This document shows, in pieces, positions 25,340 to 37,313 of a DNA stretch of 64,000 bases; the first letter of the stretch is position 1, and each line of letters starts with the position of its first letter. A program made the translations under genes and the position numbers. The notes beneath the pieces are model-generated. The model had not been told where the DNA came from. It saw only the letters and a list, made by a program, of their open reading frames with translations, and did no database searches. Origin of the DNA: Uranotaenia lowii (lineage: Eukaryota > Arthropoda > Insecta > Diptera > Culicidae); contig NC_073692.1 of assembly GCF_029784155.1 (NCBI RefSeq), forward strand, positions 421,087,245-421,151,244, given 5' to 3'.

Positions 25340-28112
25340 TCATAGATTTTCTATTTTTTTTTTTTTTTTTAACTACTTACACTAACTTTACACATGACTT
25401 ATCAAAAATGTGTAAAAATAGGAATTCCAACTCAAATATACGCTATTTAATCTGAGGGTGTCCTGTTTTGACATCTTGACCCAGTACTGTCACTAAGTTT
25501 TATGGCGGATTGATAATCAGACACTGAGTGCTATTATAAAACATGCAAAAGAAAGCTTGGAGCAAACCTCTAAGTTTGTGTTTTGTTATAGTTTAAACAT
25601 AACATAACATAGTTTTCATAACTATTTCAATACAACTTAAACAGTATGTTTAATATAGGCTTTATTAGCGTAGAACCACCCATTTGATGAGTGCGAGTGT
25701 GGCGGGAAATTTAACACGTTCGTCGCCCGCTCATTATGGTAGTTTTACTTGCCGACCCAAGGAAATTCTCGGAGCAAGAAAGTAAAATAGGAGAACTTCA
25801 AGCTTTGCAATGTTTTGCTAAAATGAGCGGCTTATTTGAGTAAGAGAGCGTCACACGTTTTTGATGTGACGGGGCCACCCAGGAAGGGTCCCATGTCGAC
25901 GAACTTGTTAAAGGTTAAAAAAAACCTATTAATTTCAATAATTTCACAACAATTCACTAGACTTTTTTATATTTGGCATATAACCAATTCATTAGAAAAC
26001 AAAAACAAATAAAAAATACAACACCCATGTATCAGATTTAATCAAAACTGCGAGGGCGGCTGAATAGTTTTGGTGCAGGAATGAAATTAATACTAATGAG
26101 ATGCAGTACATTGTAGGCACTAAAAGTAAAACATATTCAGTTTAGGCCATTCACTTGTCTCGGCTGTCAATTTTGAAACTGCTTCCGATAATAACATATC
26201 CGTGTAACATCGTACAGCTCTAATGACGGGCAACATGTACGCAATGTCTCAAAAATGACACATAAAAAAGATTTTCCATGAGCCTGACAACCAATCATGT
26301 TTCCTGAATGTATTTGTATGTTGTTACATCGATCGAGAAAATTCGGCTCGGCAATCTGCAAAAACTTGAAGGCCCTCGCATGGGGTTGACTCCCGGTTTT
26401 ACTTGATGATGCTGCTGCTGCTGTCCGGATTGTTGGCTGCTGCTAAATTGATGCTTATTTATGTTCATGACAGCGACTAGGCGATGTTGCCCGGAAAATG
26501 TCGAAGCGCCGATGATGATGTATATTTATTTCGAAGTCTACTGACACGTAGCAAACGACCGTCACTTCAAACCGTATAGCCCATCATCGTGGATGAGCTT
26601 TCCAATAATTCCTGTCATACTGTCAACCTGGTGATGGATTATTTTTATAATAATAATAACGATCAATGGATGCTTTCTGGTAGTAGGATTTATTTTTGTT
26701 AAAAGGCAGTTCAGTATAAAAATGTAACATTTTTTATGATTACCTTTTTGATACATCAACTGTGTTGTCAAATCAACCGGATATCCGGAATTGACACAAT
26801 TTTTTCATCCAAAATTGAATCCTAAACTGCATCCCAATAATGTTTCCGAATGGCTGAAATTTACTTTTCTACCCACGTTTGCCAAATTCACAAATTTGTG
26901 CCTTCGCTTCCTCATTCACGCCAACTACTTACTATTGGAGCAGCCATCTTCACAAATCTACAAATCAGCAGCACATTTTCCGATTTTCCAAATAACAATC
27001 AATTTTGTGCCGCTGCTGCTAGTTCTTTCGCTTTGTTTGGTACGGGTTAAATTCATGTTATCTCAGCCGAAATGGAAAAATGTGAAGGAAAACGGGAAAA
27101 CTTCATCTCATCTCGTTATGCACGTGCAACTTTGTATGTCTGTACGTTCATGTGAAAATGTGGTTCACGGAAGCGATGTTTGATATTTCTTGAAGGCAAC
27201 GGTAAGAAAACGTGATTTTCAACAATCTTTCAGTCAGAGTGAAATTTTATTTCTATGCTCTCTTCTTACCATTTGACCCTTCTGGTAAACGTTTTGAGCA
27301 GGGAAAAAAAACTTTTAGAAAAGACGTACAAATTCGTTGCTCTCCAAGCCTTCATCTTTGAATGGAGACACCGAAAGTTTATCTTCTCAAAATATATGTA
27401 CATCAGAGAGGGATTTTGTTGAAGTTGAATTCCAAACTTGCATTGACGAAAGGTTGAAGCAATCAAGTTTTTTCAACAGATGCTAAGGATTTTTTAAAAG
27501 TTGGAGTGGAAGTAAATATGAACAACGAATTGGGGAGTGAATAACGTGAGTTATACTCTTTGGAAGGTCATGAAGACTCCTAACGAAATCAGAAGCGTGC
27601 CAAAGAGGTGCTTCAATTGGTTACAAAAAAACATAGGATGGGTTTTAATCTTTGAAAAAAAAAGATAGTTTAATGTTCAGAAATATTCTGCTGATGATAT
27701 TCCATATTCTAACTCATTTACATTCACAAAGTTAGAACTTTTCTATTTAAGAGTGTTCAGATCAAAAAATAATCAAACTAAATTGCGTGTAAATCGATTA
27801 TTTCTTTCTTAAAAAAATAAAAGTTTCTTGCTTTGTGAAGTTCAATATGAATAAAAGAAATAAAAAGTACCCAGTTAAGATTCCGGTCGAGCTAGTCCAA
27901 ATTGGCGAGACTTTAATTTGACGCCTTCCAGTAGATTTTGTACAGTCATCTTATCCACTTTCTTCGGCGCAGAACGCCAGTTTTCTTTGAACTGCTTCTC
28001 GCTGCTTACATTTTTTTTGGGTCTTCTTAGGGTTTTGCTTAACTATCGTACAATATATTTCGATTAATAGAAGTTCTGGTGTGTTGGAAGAGTTCTTATC
28101 CTTGGGCTCATT
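25340..28112. other. No recognised gene; mixed AT-rich and balanced DNA
   Basis: A T15-type run at 25352-25370 could be the A-tail of a minus-strand retroposon. From 26160 to 27200 the sequence is less AT-rich, with a short CTG run at 26411-26421 and ORFs of up to 130 codons (26791-27183) lacking motifs. It may be unique intronic or regulatory DNA. On the minus strand 27876-28020 a stop-terminated stretch of about 45 codons contains VDKMTVQNLLEGVKLKSRQF, which looks protein-like but is unidentified. Confidence 0.4.
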
Positions 28113-28399
28113 CTTTTTTTTATTAGTTGGTTGCCCAGGTGGTAAATCCCGGTTTACGGATTGTATTCCAAGGCACGGCGAGCCACCGCGTCCCCCCAAT
28201 TTGCTACTCTGAGTCCATGGGTACAATGGGAAGACTCATGATATACTCCGTGTATACCTTCTACTCCCTTAAGTCCACCTGGGACCGCAGACCTGATTCC
28301 CACCTTAAACTGTTTACCAACAATTCTTCAAAAGAGGGAGGTCTATTCGCGCTAGTGCGCTCCAAGCAATATTTATTGACGAGACCCTTTTCAGCAAAA

Positions 28400-28800
28400 C
28401 CTCTCATACTTACGACTCGACGTCCGAACTCTCCTCTAGCGACTCGAGAATCGACATCTCCTCGCAATTACTCGAGATTCTCACACAAACTTCTCCTCTT
28501 CGCGACTCGAGGCCTGATCTCTCCTTAAAAGACTCGAGATCCGGCCCCTCCTCGAATCGACTCCTCTAGCGACTCGAGATCTGACCTCTCCTCGTTGAGA
28601 CTCGAGTTGACCACATATACCCTTCCTCTTGTTAATGAGGGGCCTGATTCCTCCTATTATGACTCCAGACCCGACCTCTTATCATAAAGACTCAGGGTTG
28701 ACCACACAAACCACTCCTCCTGAAGATTCAAGGCCTGGCCTCTCCTCTATCGACTCGAAGCCCGACCTCTTATCTCCAGGATTCGAGGTTTGCCACCCTG
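28400..28800. repeat. Irregular CGACTCGAG minisatellite
   Basis: Blocks of the form GCGACTCGAGATCTGACCTC followed by TCCTC recur about ten times at uneven spacing of roughly 30-60 bp. The run lies in the 3' part of the R1-like LINE and may be the origin of its repetitive untranslated region. Confidence 0.6.
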
Positions 28801-29639
28801 CCCGTCGTGTGCCGGTCGAGAGCAGCTTATCCTAGACTCGCGCCTGTCACAACACACACGCTGGATTTAACGCAGCGACTCGGATGATTCTCGACAAAGA
28901 CGTCATGCTACTCCGACTCGAATGGCTCATCCAGCGACGAGAGCCACTCTACCCGTGGGTGTTCCTTGATCGTGGAATACCCTTTCTCAACGATTTCCAC
29001 TGCAAAAGAGGTATAGTCGAATCCCCGCAGCTTCGGTCGTTGGGAACCGCCCTACTCGGATACTTTCCGAAGTTGGAGCATTCTAAATACGCACGAGCAC
29101 GACGCACCCACGGCATCCGCTACGCAGAAGGTGTTGCCTTATCTTTGTAGTTTCAAACCGTGGGGCCAGAACGGAATCCTGGCAACCCTAGGATTTTCAG
29201 CCCGTGGCATTTTCTGCCCGTCGTGTGCCAGATCGAAAGCAGCTTGTCCTGGACTCGGATATTTACCGATAGAAATCCTTCACCAACTCGAGAGGATCGC
29301 CCGGCATCGAGAGCCTCTCTACCCCTGGGTATCCCACGACAGTGGTTAACCCTCTGCCTGCGAAGTCCGCTACGAGGAAAGTATAGTCTTATCCCCGTTG
29401 TTTCCCACTTAGGAAGCGGCTCTACTCGAATACCCCCGGCGTTGGTATATCCTACACACGTTCGCGGCGCACCCATGGCCTCCGCTATGCAGAAGATGAA
29501 GCCTTATCTTCGAAGCATCGATCAAAGGATCCGGCGCTCACTACTCAGATGCTCCCCGTCGATGGAGTCATCCTACACCGTTCGCGGACTGCCGTTGACT
29601 CCAGGTCCTCTGCAGAGCAGTCAGTCATGATCTGGATCC

Positions 29640-29895
29640 AACGCTGACCGCATGTCAAGTGTTGGAATCCGTACACATCCCCCGCACCACGTTGTCAGAT
29701 GTCGTGTCGGGCCCGCAGGCGGCAAGTATGTTGGTACGTACCGCCGCAACCCTCGGACAGGCAAACACCACATGTTCGGGTATTTCCTCTACGTCACCAC
29801 AATCTGGGCCATATGGCGAAGCTACGTGTCCAAACCGGTAGTGGTACTTCATGAAGCATCTAAGACCAGTCAGATTTCGCGTCATATGGAACTCT
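29640..29895 (-). pseudogene. R1/LOA-like reverse transcriptase, C-terminal zinc-binding fragment
   Basis: The minus-strand ORF (29655-29915) contains LTGLRCFMKYHYRFGHVASP followed by DCGDVEEIPEHVVFACPR. This matches the Cys/His block at the end of many R1- and LOA-type LINE polymerases (normally C-x2-C ... H-x4-C). The first cysteine is replaced by glycine here. The catalytic RT core is absent because the copy is 5'-truncated. The first residues of the ORF (about 29896-29915) belong to the neighbouring jockey-like LINE. Confidence 0.65.
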
Positions 29896-30090
29896 GACGT
29901 ACCGAAAGGCAGCAATTTCCATTATTGTTAACGCTTTTCTGTAATGACATGAGTTTGTTACTCATTAGATATGGAGTTCTCCAGTAGGCGGACGACCCGA
30001 AAAAATATATTTAGTTATACACAAACAGTCTGTCAGAACACATTGTCAAACGTAACAACGCTTCCTAGACGTAGTAATGCCTATTATTTA
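29896..30090 (+). pseudogene. Jockey-like LINE reverse transcriptase, segment 1 of 3
   Basis: Conceptual translation with one frameshift gives DVPKGSNF (the GVPQGS motif), LLLTLFCNDM (FxND motif) and VLQ-stop-ADDPKKYI (the Y/F-ADD catalytic motif with its aromatic residue replaced by a TAG). Further stops follow. The segment ends at the TA where the DD37E composite was inserted, and the same frame-level similarity resumes at 32050. The missing 5' part was lost at the junction with the R1-like LINE near 29896. Confidence 0.6.
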
Positions 30091-30199
30091 AAGGATATCG
30101 ACGATGAAATTGCCACACATAAAATTGAATCGCAAAATTCGAGTTTTCATCCGATTGCGTTTTTTGCATGTAAACCCATACTTTCATCATTTCCTAAAC

Positions 30200-30725
30200 T
30201 CTCTTCACTACCTTTGGTCGTTTAAGAAGGTGCTGCTTCAGAATCGCCCAGTAAAGGGGAACCACCTGCACGTTGTTGGCGGCGTACCACTCCATGCCCT
30301 ATTAACCGTAATGGCAAGATGCCAAATCCGGCCAAAACAGTACGGAACAACCGTGTTTCTTCAGGAAAGGCAGCAGACGTTTATTCAAACACTCTTCCAC
30401 GTAAATTTCTTGGTTGACAATCCCGGAAGCTATGAAAATGCTGCTTTTCAAGCCACAGGTACAGATGGCTTGCCAAACCAGATATTTCTTTGCGAACTTT
30501 GACAGTTTCATGTGCTTGAAAATATCTGCGACCTTTTCCCTTCCTTTGCCGTATAAAACTCCTGACCCGGAAGCTGCTTGAATTCGGCTTTGATGTAGGT
30601 TTCGTCGTCCATTACCACGCAGTCAAACTTCGTCAGCATCGTCGTGTACAGCTTGCGGGGTCGCGCTTTGGCCGTCGTATTTTGTTTATCATCGCGATTT
30701 GGAGTCACTACCTTCTTGTAAGTCG
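30200..30725 (-). pseudogene. DD37E transposase copy A, catalytic and C-terminal part
   Basis: Two minus-strand frames together give TPNRDDKQN, CVVMDDETYIKAEF (first catalytic Asp), FAKKYLVWQAICTCG and FWPDLASCHYG (second Asp). Two stop codons follow directly, and then EWYAANNVQVVP joins LYWAILKQ with the segment bearing the catalytic Glu deleted. It is therefore inactive: at least one frameshift, two stops and an internal deletion. Confidence 0.75.
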
Positions 30726-31245
30726 ATATGTCGATATAAGTCGATGCACGGTTGTAGGCGATACACCCAGCTTATTTGTGGCATCTAGGAGAGAGAGGTT
30801 AGGGTTTCGCTTAAAACTACCGGAAACTCTCTTTGTCGTCTCAGCGGCTTCCGGTTTTCGATTTCCCCTGGGGCGGGACGCACACTACTCGACAGCCCCC
30901 CGTGTCGGTGGGGTGAGTTTACTCCGTCCGTTGTCCGGTCTTCTTTATCTCTTTGGCTGGCAACCCTAGGATTTTCAGCCCGCGGCTTTTTCTGCCTGTC
31001 GTGTGCCAGATCGAGAGCAGCTTGTCCTGGACTCGCGCCTGTCACGGCACACGTACGGGACTTGGAACGTTTCGACTCGGATGTTTCCCGACGGTGACGA
31101 CATCCTACACCGACTCGAGAGGCTCGCCCGGTATCGAGAGCCTCTCTACCCGTGGGTATCCCCCGACAGTGGTTAACCCTCTTCCCTCGATATCCGCTAT
31201 GAGGAAGGTAAAGTCTTATCCCCGCAGTTTCCCTCTTAGGAAGCG
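30726..31245 (-). repeat. Fragment of R1-like LINE 3' region
   Basis: The GC-rich sequence from about 30953 aligns with 29177-29420, sharing GGCAACCCTAGGATTTTCAG and GAGAGCCTCTCTACCC. The orientation is the same as in the larger copy. The junctions to transposase-derived sequence lie near 30725 and 31245. ORFs here (30785-31261 minus) have no protein-level support. Confidence 0.6.
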
Positions 31246-31920
31246 GCACTTCTGGAGGCACTCTTTTATGTGCACCAGTCCGTTTAACGTGTCACTCCGC
31301 TTCCCGCACGTGCAGATGGCTTGCCAAACCAGGAATTTTTTCGCAAATTGGGACACCTTCTGAGTGCGGACATGCTTCGGAACGCTGAACTTATCCTTGG
31401 CCGTGAAAAACAGGTTGCCGGGGATCTGTTAGAAGTCGGCCCTCATATATGTTTCGTCGTCCATGATGCAGCATTCAACTTTCGTCAGCATTTTGAGGAA
31501 CAACTTCCTGGCACGGATTTTGGCGGACTTGTTCTGCTTCTCGTCGCGATTAGGAGCCTTTTGTACCTTGAACGTTCGAAGCCCAGCCTTAGTTTTGGCC
31601 GTCTGGACAAAACTTCGGCTTGGGTGCAGCTTCCTAGCCACATCCCGAATGGAGGCGTTCGGGTTTCGGTTGAAGGCCTCAACTACGCGGTTTTGATTTT
31701 TGATGTTGTACGGAAAACTTTTTCATTCACTTCTGAGCTTCCGATCGGTGGTCAATTGTTTTTCAAACCGCTTAATCACTCGTGACACCGTGGAATTTGC
31801 GATTCCCAACGTTTTAGCGATGGAACGATGCGAGAGATCCTTGTTTTCGTGATGAATGTGCAAGATTTTGTCACGCACGAGCTGTTCTTTCGACTCCATT
31901 TCCTCGAGTTTGATCACAGG
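31245..31920 (-). pseudogene. DD37E transposase copy B, N-terminal and first catalytic part
   Basis: The likely start is the ATG at 31917. The first 64 codons contain a helix-turn-helix segment, LSHRSIAKTLGIANSTVSRV, typical of IS630/Tc1/mariner DNA-binding domains. After a frameshift the reading continues as ASIRDVARKLHPSRSF, APNRDEKQN, CIMDDETYMRADF (first Asp) and, after a stop, FAKKFLVWQAICTCGKRS and HIKECLQK. Sequence beyond this, including the second Asp and the Glu, is replaced by R1-like DNA. Residues differ from copy A at many sites, so A and B are separate copies. Confidence 0.75.
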
Positions 31921-32049
31921 ACTTTAAAACTTGCAGGATGTAAACTATACACTTTAAACTAAATCCACCCAAATTTTCCTTTGAATTCTACCCAACGGTT
32001 AAAAAGTAAGAGCAATTTCATAGTGTGGCTATTTCATCGTGGATACTTA

Positions 32050-32490
32050 TTGGTTTTGAGCATTTCGAAGTGCTGTATTATCACATTTGGGCACAAGAAA
32101 CATCCGTTCTTGTAAAACTACAATATATCTACTGGACGAGAAGTTGCATCGTGTAGAGGAGGTTAAGGATTTTTGCGTTTTATTGGGCAGTCGTATGACT
32201 TTTAAACGTCGTTACTCTGTGGTATTCGTGAAGGCAAACCGCATGCTGAGATTCATCAAACGTTTGACTAAAGAATTTACTGATCCAGTCTGCTTGCGAG
32301 CTCTGTGTTGCTATCTGATTCGATCAATATTCAAGTCTGCAAACCTGATATGGTGGTCTTTCGAAGCTGCTACGATTTCGCTATTTGAGGCAACTCAACG
32401 ACGATTTGTGTGTTATGCTCTTCGTTAGCTACTCTGGGAGAATCCTTTAAACCTGCCACCTTACGCTCATCGTTGTACTTTGTTTGGTCT
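32050..32490 (+). pseudogene. Jockey-like LINE reverse transcriptase, segment 2 of 3
   Basis: It encodes LVLSISKCCIITFGHKK, then (after a stop and frameshift) EEVKDFCVLLGSRMTFKRRY, KANRMLRFIKRLTKEFTDP, CLRALCCYLIRSIF and QRRFVCYALR. These are the standard post-catalytic blocks of jockey/CR1-type LINEs. A TAG follows YALR, and LPPYAHRCTLFGL runs into the insertion point of the hAT-like element at 32490. The reading continues at 37734. Confidence 0.75.
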
Positions 32491-35400
32491 AGGGGCGGTC
32501 CTAGAGTCGGCTCTTGGGGGGGCTGATTTTCCAATTATCAAAAATCAGTCAATATAAAGGAGCGTTAATATCTGGTGAAAAAAACAATCATTTGAGTGAG
32601 CGAAAGGTGAAGGGAGGGGTTGCCGGAGGGTGGGGGGTGTTATCCCTTTATAAAACAACCAGCGAATCTATAATAACCACTGCGAAAAAATGTTAATATT
32701 TTTTTTTATTTGTCGGTATATCAGGTATTTTAAAATTGTCATTCTAAGAGCCTTTTAAAAAAATTCTCGTTATAAATGTATTTTTTGCAATGAAAATAAT
32801 ACACACGTTGTTGAGAGATGAACACGTAGAAAAAAAATCAAGTTATCTTCATTTATTTCCTGAGCTTCTAAATATTAGAGCTCTGGTATTTTATAATTTA
32901 TCGAAAGTATTTTACTTTTCACCGATAAGCCTGATTAACAAATTAACAAACATAACTAACGGGCATTGAATTCTTCATTGGGGTATTTTACTGAATCGTG
33001 ATTTGGAAACAGTATTATATTAATACTTAAATACTTAATAGTATATTAGTATTATAATTTTCAAATTTTTCAAACACAATATATAAAATCAACACTTTAA
33101 ATATAAATTAAGTAGAAGAAACCGATTATCAAAATCAGTTTTTAAATTTTGGAACCGAATTTTATTTGATTTGCTCTTGAATTTAAAGTTTTCATCAAAA
33201 ATTTTCAATTTAAATTATATTACAACAAATAAATTACAAACAAAAGTGATTAATCTTTGTTCACCTCCACATAATTACCAATTTTTTAAATAATTTTGAA
33301 TTACAAAGAAAATAATAAAATGAAGGGTTAATTCTGAATGTTAATACTCTTCTTTAGTTAACAGTCTCAATCATTTGCTATTGAAATAGCCAAGCCTTCA
33401 GATTAAGAATATCAAACCTTAAGCTAAATTTTAAATTAAAATTTCAATATTATTGTGTAGATGAGCTGAAAGCAGTATCGTAGATCTATATAAATCCAGG
33501 AATGTTGGTTAAAAATCGCTAAAAGATCTTCTGACTGTTTTGCATGGTAGAATGCCTTGTTGCCGAAAAAATAGTGGAATGCTAAGGGGAAAGTTTTAAT
33601 TCACAAGGGAAAAATTAAAACCGTGAAAAACTGATTTTAGAAGCTTTTTGCTTCTTAAACTCGATTTTTTTTTCTATTTTTTCCCTTCTTATTTTCTGGC
33701 ATTGAGTAATTTTAAAACTTAGCAGTTCAGAGTGAAATCGATGAATGATAATTGATGAAGTAACTAACCTGAACAACGAAAAATATGGTAAATCTTTTGA
33801 TTATCCTTTATTTATTCAACGATGCAGATCAGAGGGAAGAATGCTAAGAAGTTACAACTTCCCGAAAAAAACAATACAGATTTCGTCTAGATAATCTTCG
33901 TATTTTACAAAATGGGGAAAGATTCTTACTCCTATAATTTTTTCTCATGGCAAATTACTCACAGTCTTTATGAAAATTGATCATTAAGTTAATACCTTTT
34001 TTTCTAATTTTTTTTTTTTTATATTTTACACTTTTGCTAAAAGTGCACAAATTTCTCCAATGAGCCTTGTATTTTCAAAGTTAAACCGGAAAAAAGCGCT
34101 GATAAAATAATACGAATTTGCATTTAGAGCTCCTAAATAAGTTGAAATCAGTTTCAAATTCTTTGCACTTCGGAAAATGTGAATTTTATTTTCTTGTGTT
34201 ATAGTTTTGAATGCAGATTTTGCGTTCTAGGGATGAATTTTTGAATCTCTATCTCCAGCACCAATTCCTGAAACAGCTGATATAAATACTTTTTTGTTCC
34301 TTTTTGGCACTAAAAACTCATAGGAAACGCAAAAGTCATAAAACGTAATCTCTTTCTTCGATTTATTATTGCTGAAATCTCTTGAGAGGTTTTTTTTTTC
34401 AATTTAAACTCTTCCCGATCAGGAAAAAAAATCAAAATTATATCAAAATGAGATATTTTGATACTCAATTTTTTTCTATCAATATGAGTTATAATTCAGT
34501 ACTCGTAGGATGTTAAAATATTTCAAATCATATAAAAAGTCTATACGATCATAGCTTAATTATATCAGTTTTTGATATGCTCAAATCAAGATTATATCTC
34601 ATTCAGATAGCATAGCTTGATATTGGGCAGAACAAAATCTTACATAATTATAACTCGTCAAGATATGAATGCTTCGAGTTAAATTTCTAGAGGAATTTCA
34701 ATAACTCACATAGTTTGCTAAAACCATGCTCCATTTATGGTTTCCCAAAAATTGAATTCAATTTTATGAATGGGTTGAGCGAATTTCATTAAAGCACGGT
34801 TTGGGCCGTTGACTTCGATGTCCGTGTTTTATGGAATGTTGTATGCATATTAAAATAAGATATGATCATAATATTTTATAACAATTTGAAGCAAATTCTT
34901 TATCGTTGAAAGTGAGTTCAATCCTGTTCGAGAAATTCAATCAAAATAAGATATTACCCAGTTTTAGGAAACTTATAGTCGAAAACCTTGAGATCCAAAT
35001 TTTATCTAAGAGATATATAAATATCTCCTTGAAATATGTTTTAGTTATTGTTTTGACATGCTCTCCTGATCGGATTACTATGAATATTTTATATTTGATT
35101 TTTGTTTGGCAGTACTTTTATTTTTTTCACAGTCATCCATAACATGAATGTTTGATGTTATACATTTAAAACAGAATTAAATAATATCAGATCTAAAATT
35201 TAAATTTTTGTTTTTGAATTTCATAATATAGGTTATTAATTTTAAGTTTATAATTCATATTTGAATGGTGGATAAACTGTGATTCAGAATCTGATTTTTT
35301 ATTTTGAAATTGAAGGCAATAAATGTATGATGAAAGCAGAACAAATATTTCAAGTATTTCAGTGTTATAACCATTTTCACCCCCCTGCATGCTTGTCCAA

Positions 35401-35730
35401 CACCTCGCAAACAGAACAGAGCAGAGAACGAATTACACTTTTATCATTTCGGTTTCCGAGTGCACTGCTCAGCCGATCAACGTTCACAAATCTTTTTGCC
35501 GAGTGCGCCCGATTGTGGTTGCTCTGACGGTCGGGTGGACGTCGCACGCTCTAAAGAAAAGAGAAGGAGCTAGAAAATTGTGCTCTAGCGACGCTGCTGT
35601 GTTGCTCAGTGTATCAAGCCAGAAAGATTTCAATCCAGGAATGTTTTCTTAAAAAAAGTCGCTATGCAGTGCGGAACAGTGCATCAGTCGAAGAGGTCCA
35701 ATGTAGATTTATGTATAAACTATTTTTGTA

Positions 35731-36000
35731 CGTAGCCGGGCCGAGCACTTCCTGGCAAATTATTTGAAAAACATGGTGAAAACCGGGTAAATAATCTGAA
35801 ATTTTGCATTCCAAAAACCGAGAAATATCCGAGGAAATTCCAGACATTTATCTATTGAAGAAAAACGACTTACTTTCACAAATCCAATTTTCGACAAACA
35901 ATTTTAAACTGAATTCGATTTTCTTGTTTCATTTTCCAAATAATGTGGATAAAAATGGGCAAAATTCAAGTAGTTTTTTCACAATATCCGGGCCTCCGTA
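35731..36000 (+). mobile_element. MITE family G, highly diverged copy
   Basis: The order of blocks (GCCGGGCCGAGCAC, CCTGGCAAAT, ACCGGGTAA, TTTTCCAAATAATGTGGAT, ATATCCGGGCC) follows that of the intact copies at 57567 and 59445, but both termini are unrecognisable. Confidence 0.4.
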
Positions 36001-37121
36001 AATTGCTGTATACTTAGGTTTATGTACTTTAAATATCGTACGTGGGTAGCATTAATTTACAAAAGCAGCAATTCGCAAAGTAACATTTAGGTACTAAAAT
36101 TATCCAAAAATCTTTTTCTATCACACAAACCGTGAAAATTACGCAGAGATCTGGGACAAATTTTAGTAATAAAACTGCAAAACTTTCACAAATCGTAAAA
36201 TTTAGGATTTATCTTCCTTTACCGCTACGCTTTTGATATTTTCCGACCTAAGAAAGCTTTCGGAGCTAATCATTGGTCCTGGTGCTGAACATCAATCTAG
36301 AGAAAATCGCTCAAGAATGACCAGCTAGGTTTTGGGCAAAGTTGTTAATTCACATATTTTGATATAAAATTTAAAGTCGAGAGATTCAAAAATAGCGTGA
36401 TACTAACAATAACTTTTTGTAAAGCATTTTTCAAGTATTTTTTTAATTTAATCGTATCTCCTTGGGTTAAGATTGTAGAACTTTGACATGTTGAGCAAAG
36501 TTATGTAATTTATTGAGATAAATAACTTTGTAGAAGAAACTTAATCTCTAAAATGCTAAACAAGAAAGTTATGATTTATATCAAGCTATTGGTGGACCTC
36601 TAAGCTTTATATTTCATATCAAAATATGCGCTATATTATACAGAGCAATGTTGTCGAAGACACCAGCATTCTATCTTAACTATCTTTGGCGTTATTAATT
36701 TAGTTCCGTTAGATTTATGTTCTGCATTGAAAATTCTGACGCACTTCGAAACATCGATCCAGACGCAACCGATGAAGACAAAACGAGTTTTCTGTAAAGC
36801 TTCTCTTTCGCCCGAGTGCGAACGAATTCATCTGCACCGAGAACGCACTTCATCAGTTTGCTTGCTTCTCTTGCCCACACTTAGGTGGACGCTTGGTCGC
36901 TCTGAAGGTAACTGAGCATTTTTTAAAGATTCTCCGTTTGTGAAGAGCACAGCGAAAAAAATACACGCTCTTACTTTGAACGGGCAAATCTGAGGAGCGA
37001 TGCCAAGCATGCCCCCCTGTATGACTTTTCCAAATTTTTCATTTCATTCAAATTCAAAACAAAATCAAGAATTCAGAAGCTCTGAATTTGAAGCAAATAC
37101 TAAAATTTGTTGCGATTTGCT

Positions 37122-37313
37122 TGTTTTTTTTTGTTTCGATTATAGTCGTTTTACCATCATTATGGCATTCGCGACTTTATCAACGTTGCAGTTGGCGGAT
37201 CGTTATTGAAAAACTATCCGGTACAACTGCGTTCGATGTTTACTCTTGGGCTTGAACTCGCGGACACCGGCTCAGGAGGCAACAGACTTGCCAACTGAGC
37301 TATATCACAAGCC
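37122..37313 (-). mobile_element. tRNA-derived SINE
   Basis: On the minus strand the element starts near 37313 with a tRNA-like head. An A box, TATAGCTCAGTTGGC, lies at 37290-37304 and a B box, GAGTTCAAGCCC, near 37248-37261. A tRNA-unrelated body follows and ends in an A9 tail (T9 on the plus strand, 37124-37132). The length of about 190 bp and the Pol III box spacing are typical of insect tRNA-SINEs. It would depend on a LINE for reverse transcription. It lies inside the 5.2-kb hAT-like element. Confidence 0.75.

Larger units (their letters stand above)
28113..29895 (-). mobile_element. 5'-truncated R1/LOA-like LINE with long repetitive 3' region
   Basis: In the minus direction the element starts inside the reverse-transcriptase C-terminus (29895), runs through about 1.5 kb of unusually GC-rich non-coding sequence, and ends at an A-rich tail seen as T8 near 28113-28120 on the plus strand. 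The 3' region contains a repeated block of about 400 bp (roughly 28800-29150 and 29216-29510, sharing CGTCGTGTGCC and CTCTACCC.TGGGT). It also contains a smaller tandem repeat at 28400-28800. A further copy of the same block sits at 30726-31245. Truncation at the 5' side is typical of target-primed reverse transcription. Clade assignment is tentative. Confidence 0.6.
30091..32047 (-). mobile_element. Composite DD37E mariner element inserted in the jockey LINE
   Basis: The ends are similar inverted repeats. AAGGATATCGACGATG at 30091 and the reverse complement of AGTATCCACGATG ending at 32047 are both followed inward by AAAT.GCCACAC. TA flanks both ends (30089-30090 and 32048-32049). The interior is not a simple element. 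A C-terminal part from one transposase copy and an N-terminal part from a second, diverged copy overlap in content, and they are separated by a fragment of R1-like LINE 3' sequence. It probably arose by recombination between, or nested loss from, two related elements. Confidence 0.7.

Noticed and set aside
28127..29630. Plus- and minus-strand ORFs of 66-156 codons in the GC-rich block
   Set aside because: Scarcity of stops reflects base composition. The frames are not conserved between the repeated blocks at 29200 and 30975, and only the 29655-29915 minus frame has recognisable motifs.
35381..37020. Inverted-repeat element bounded by GCATGCTTG words
   Set aside because: The match is only about 10 bases around a self-palindromic GCATGC and no target duplication was seen.
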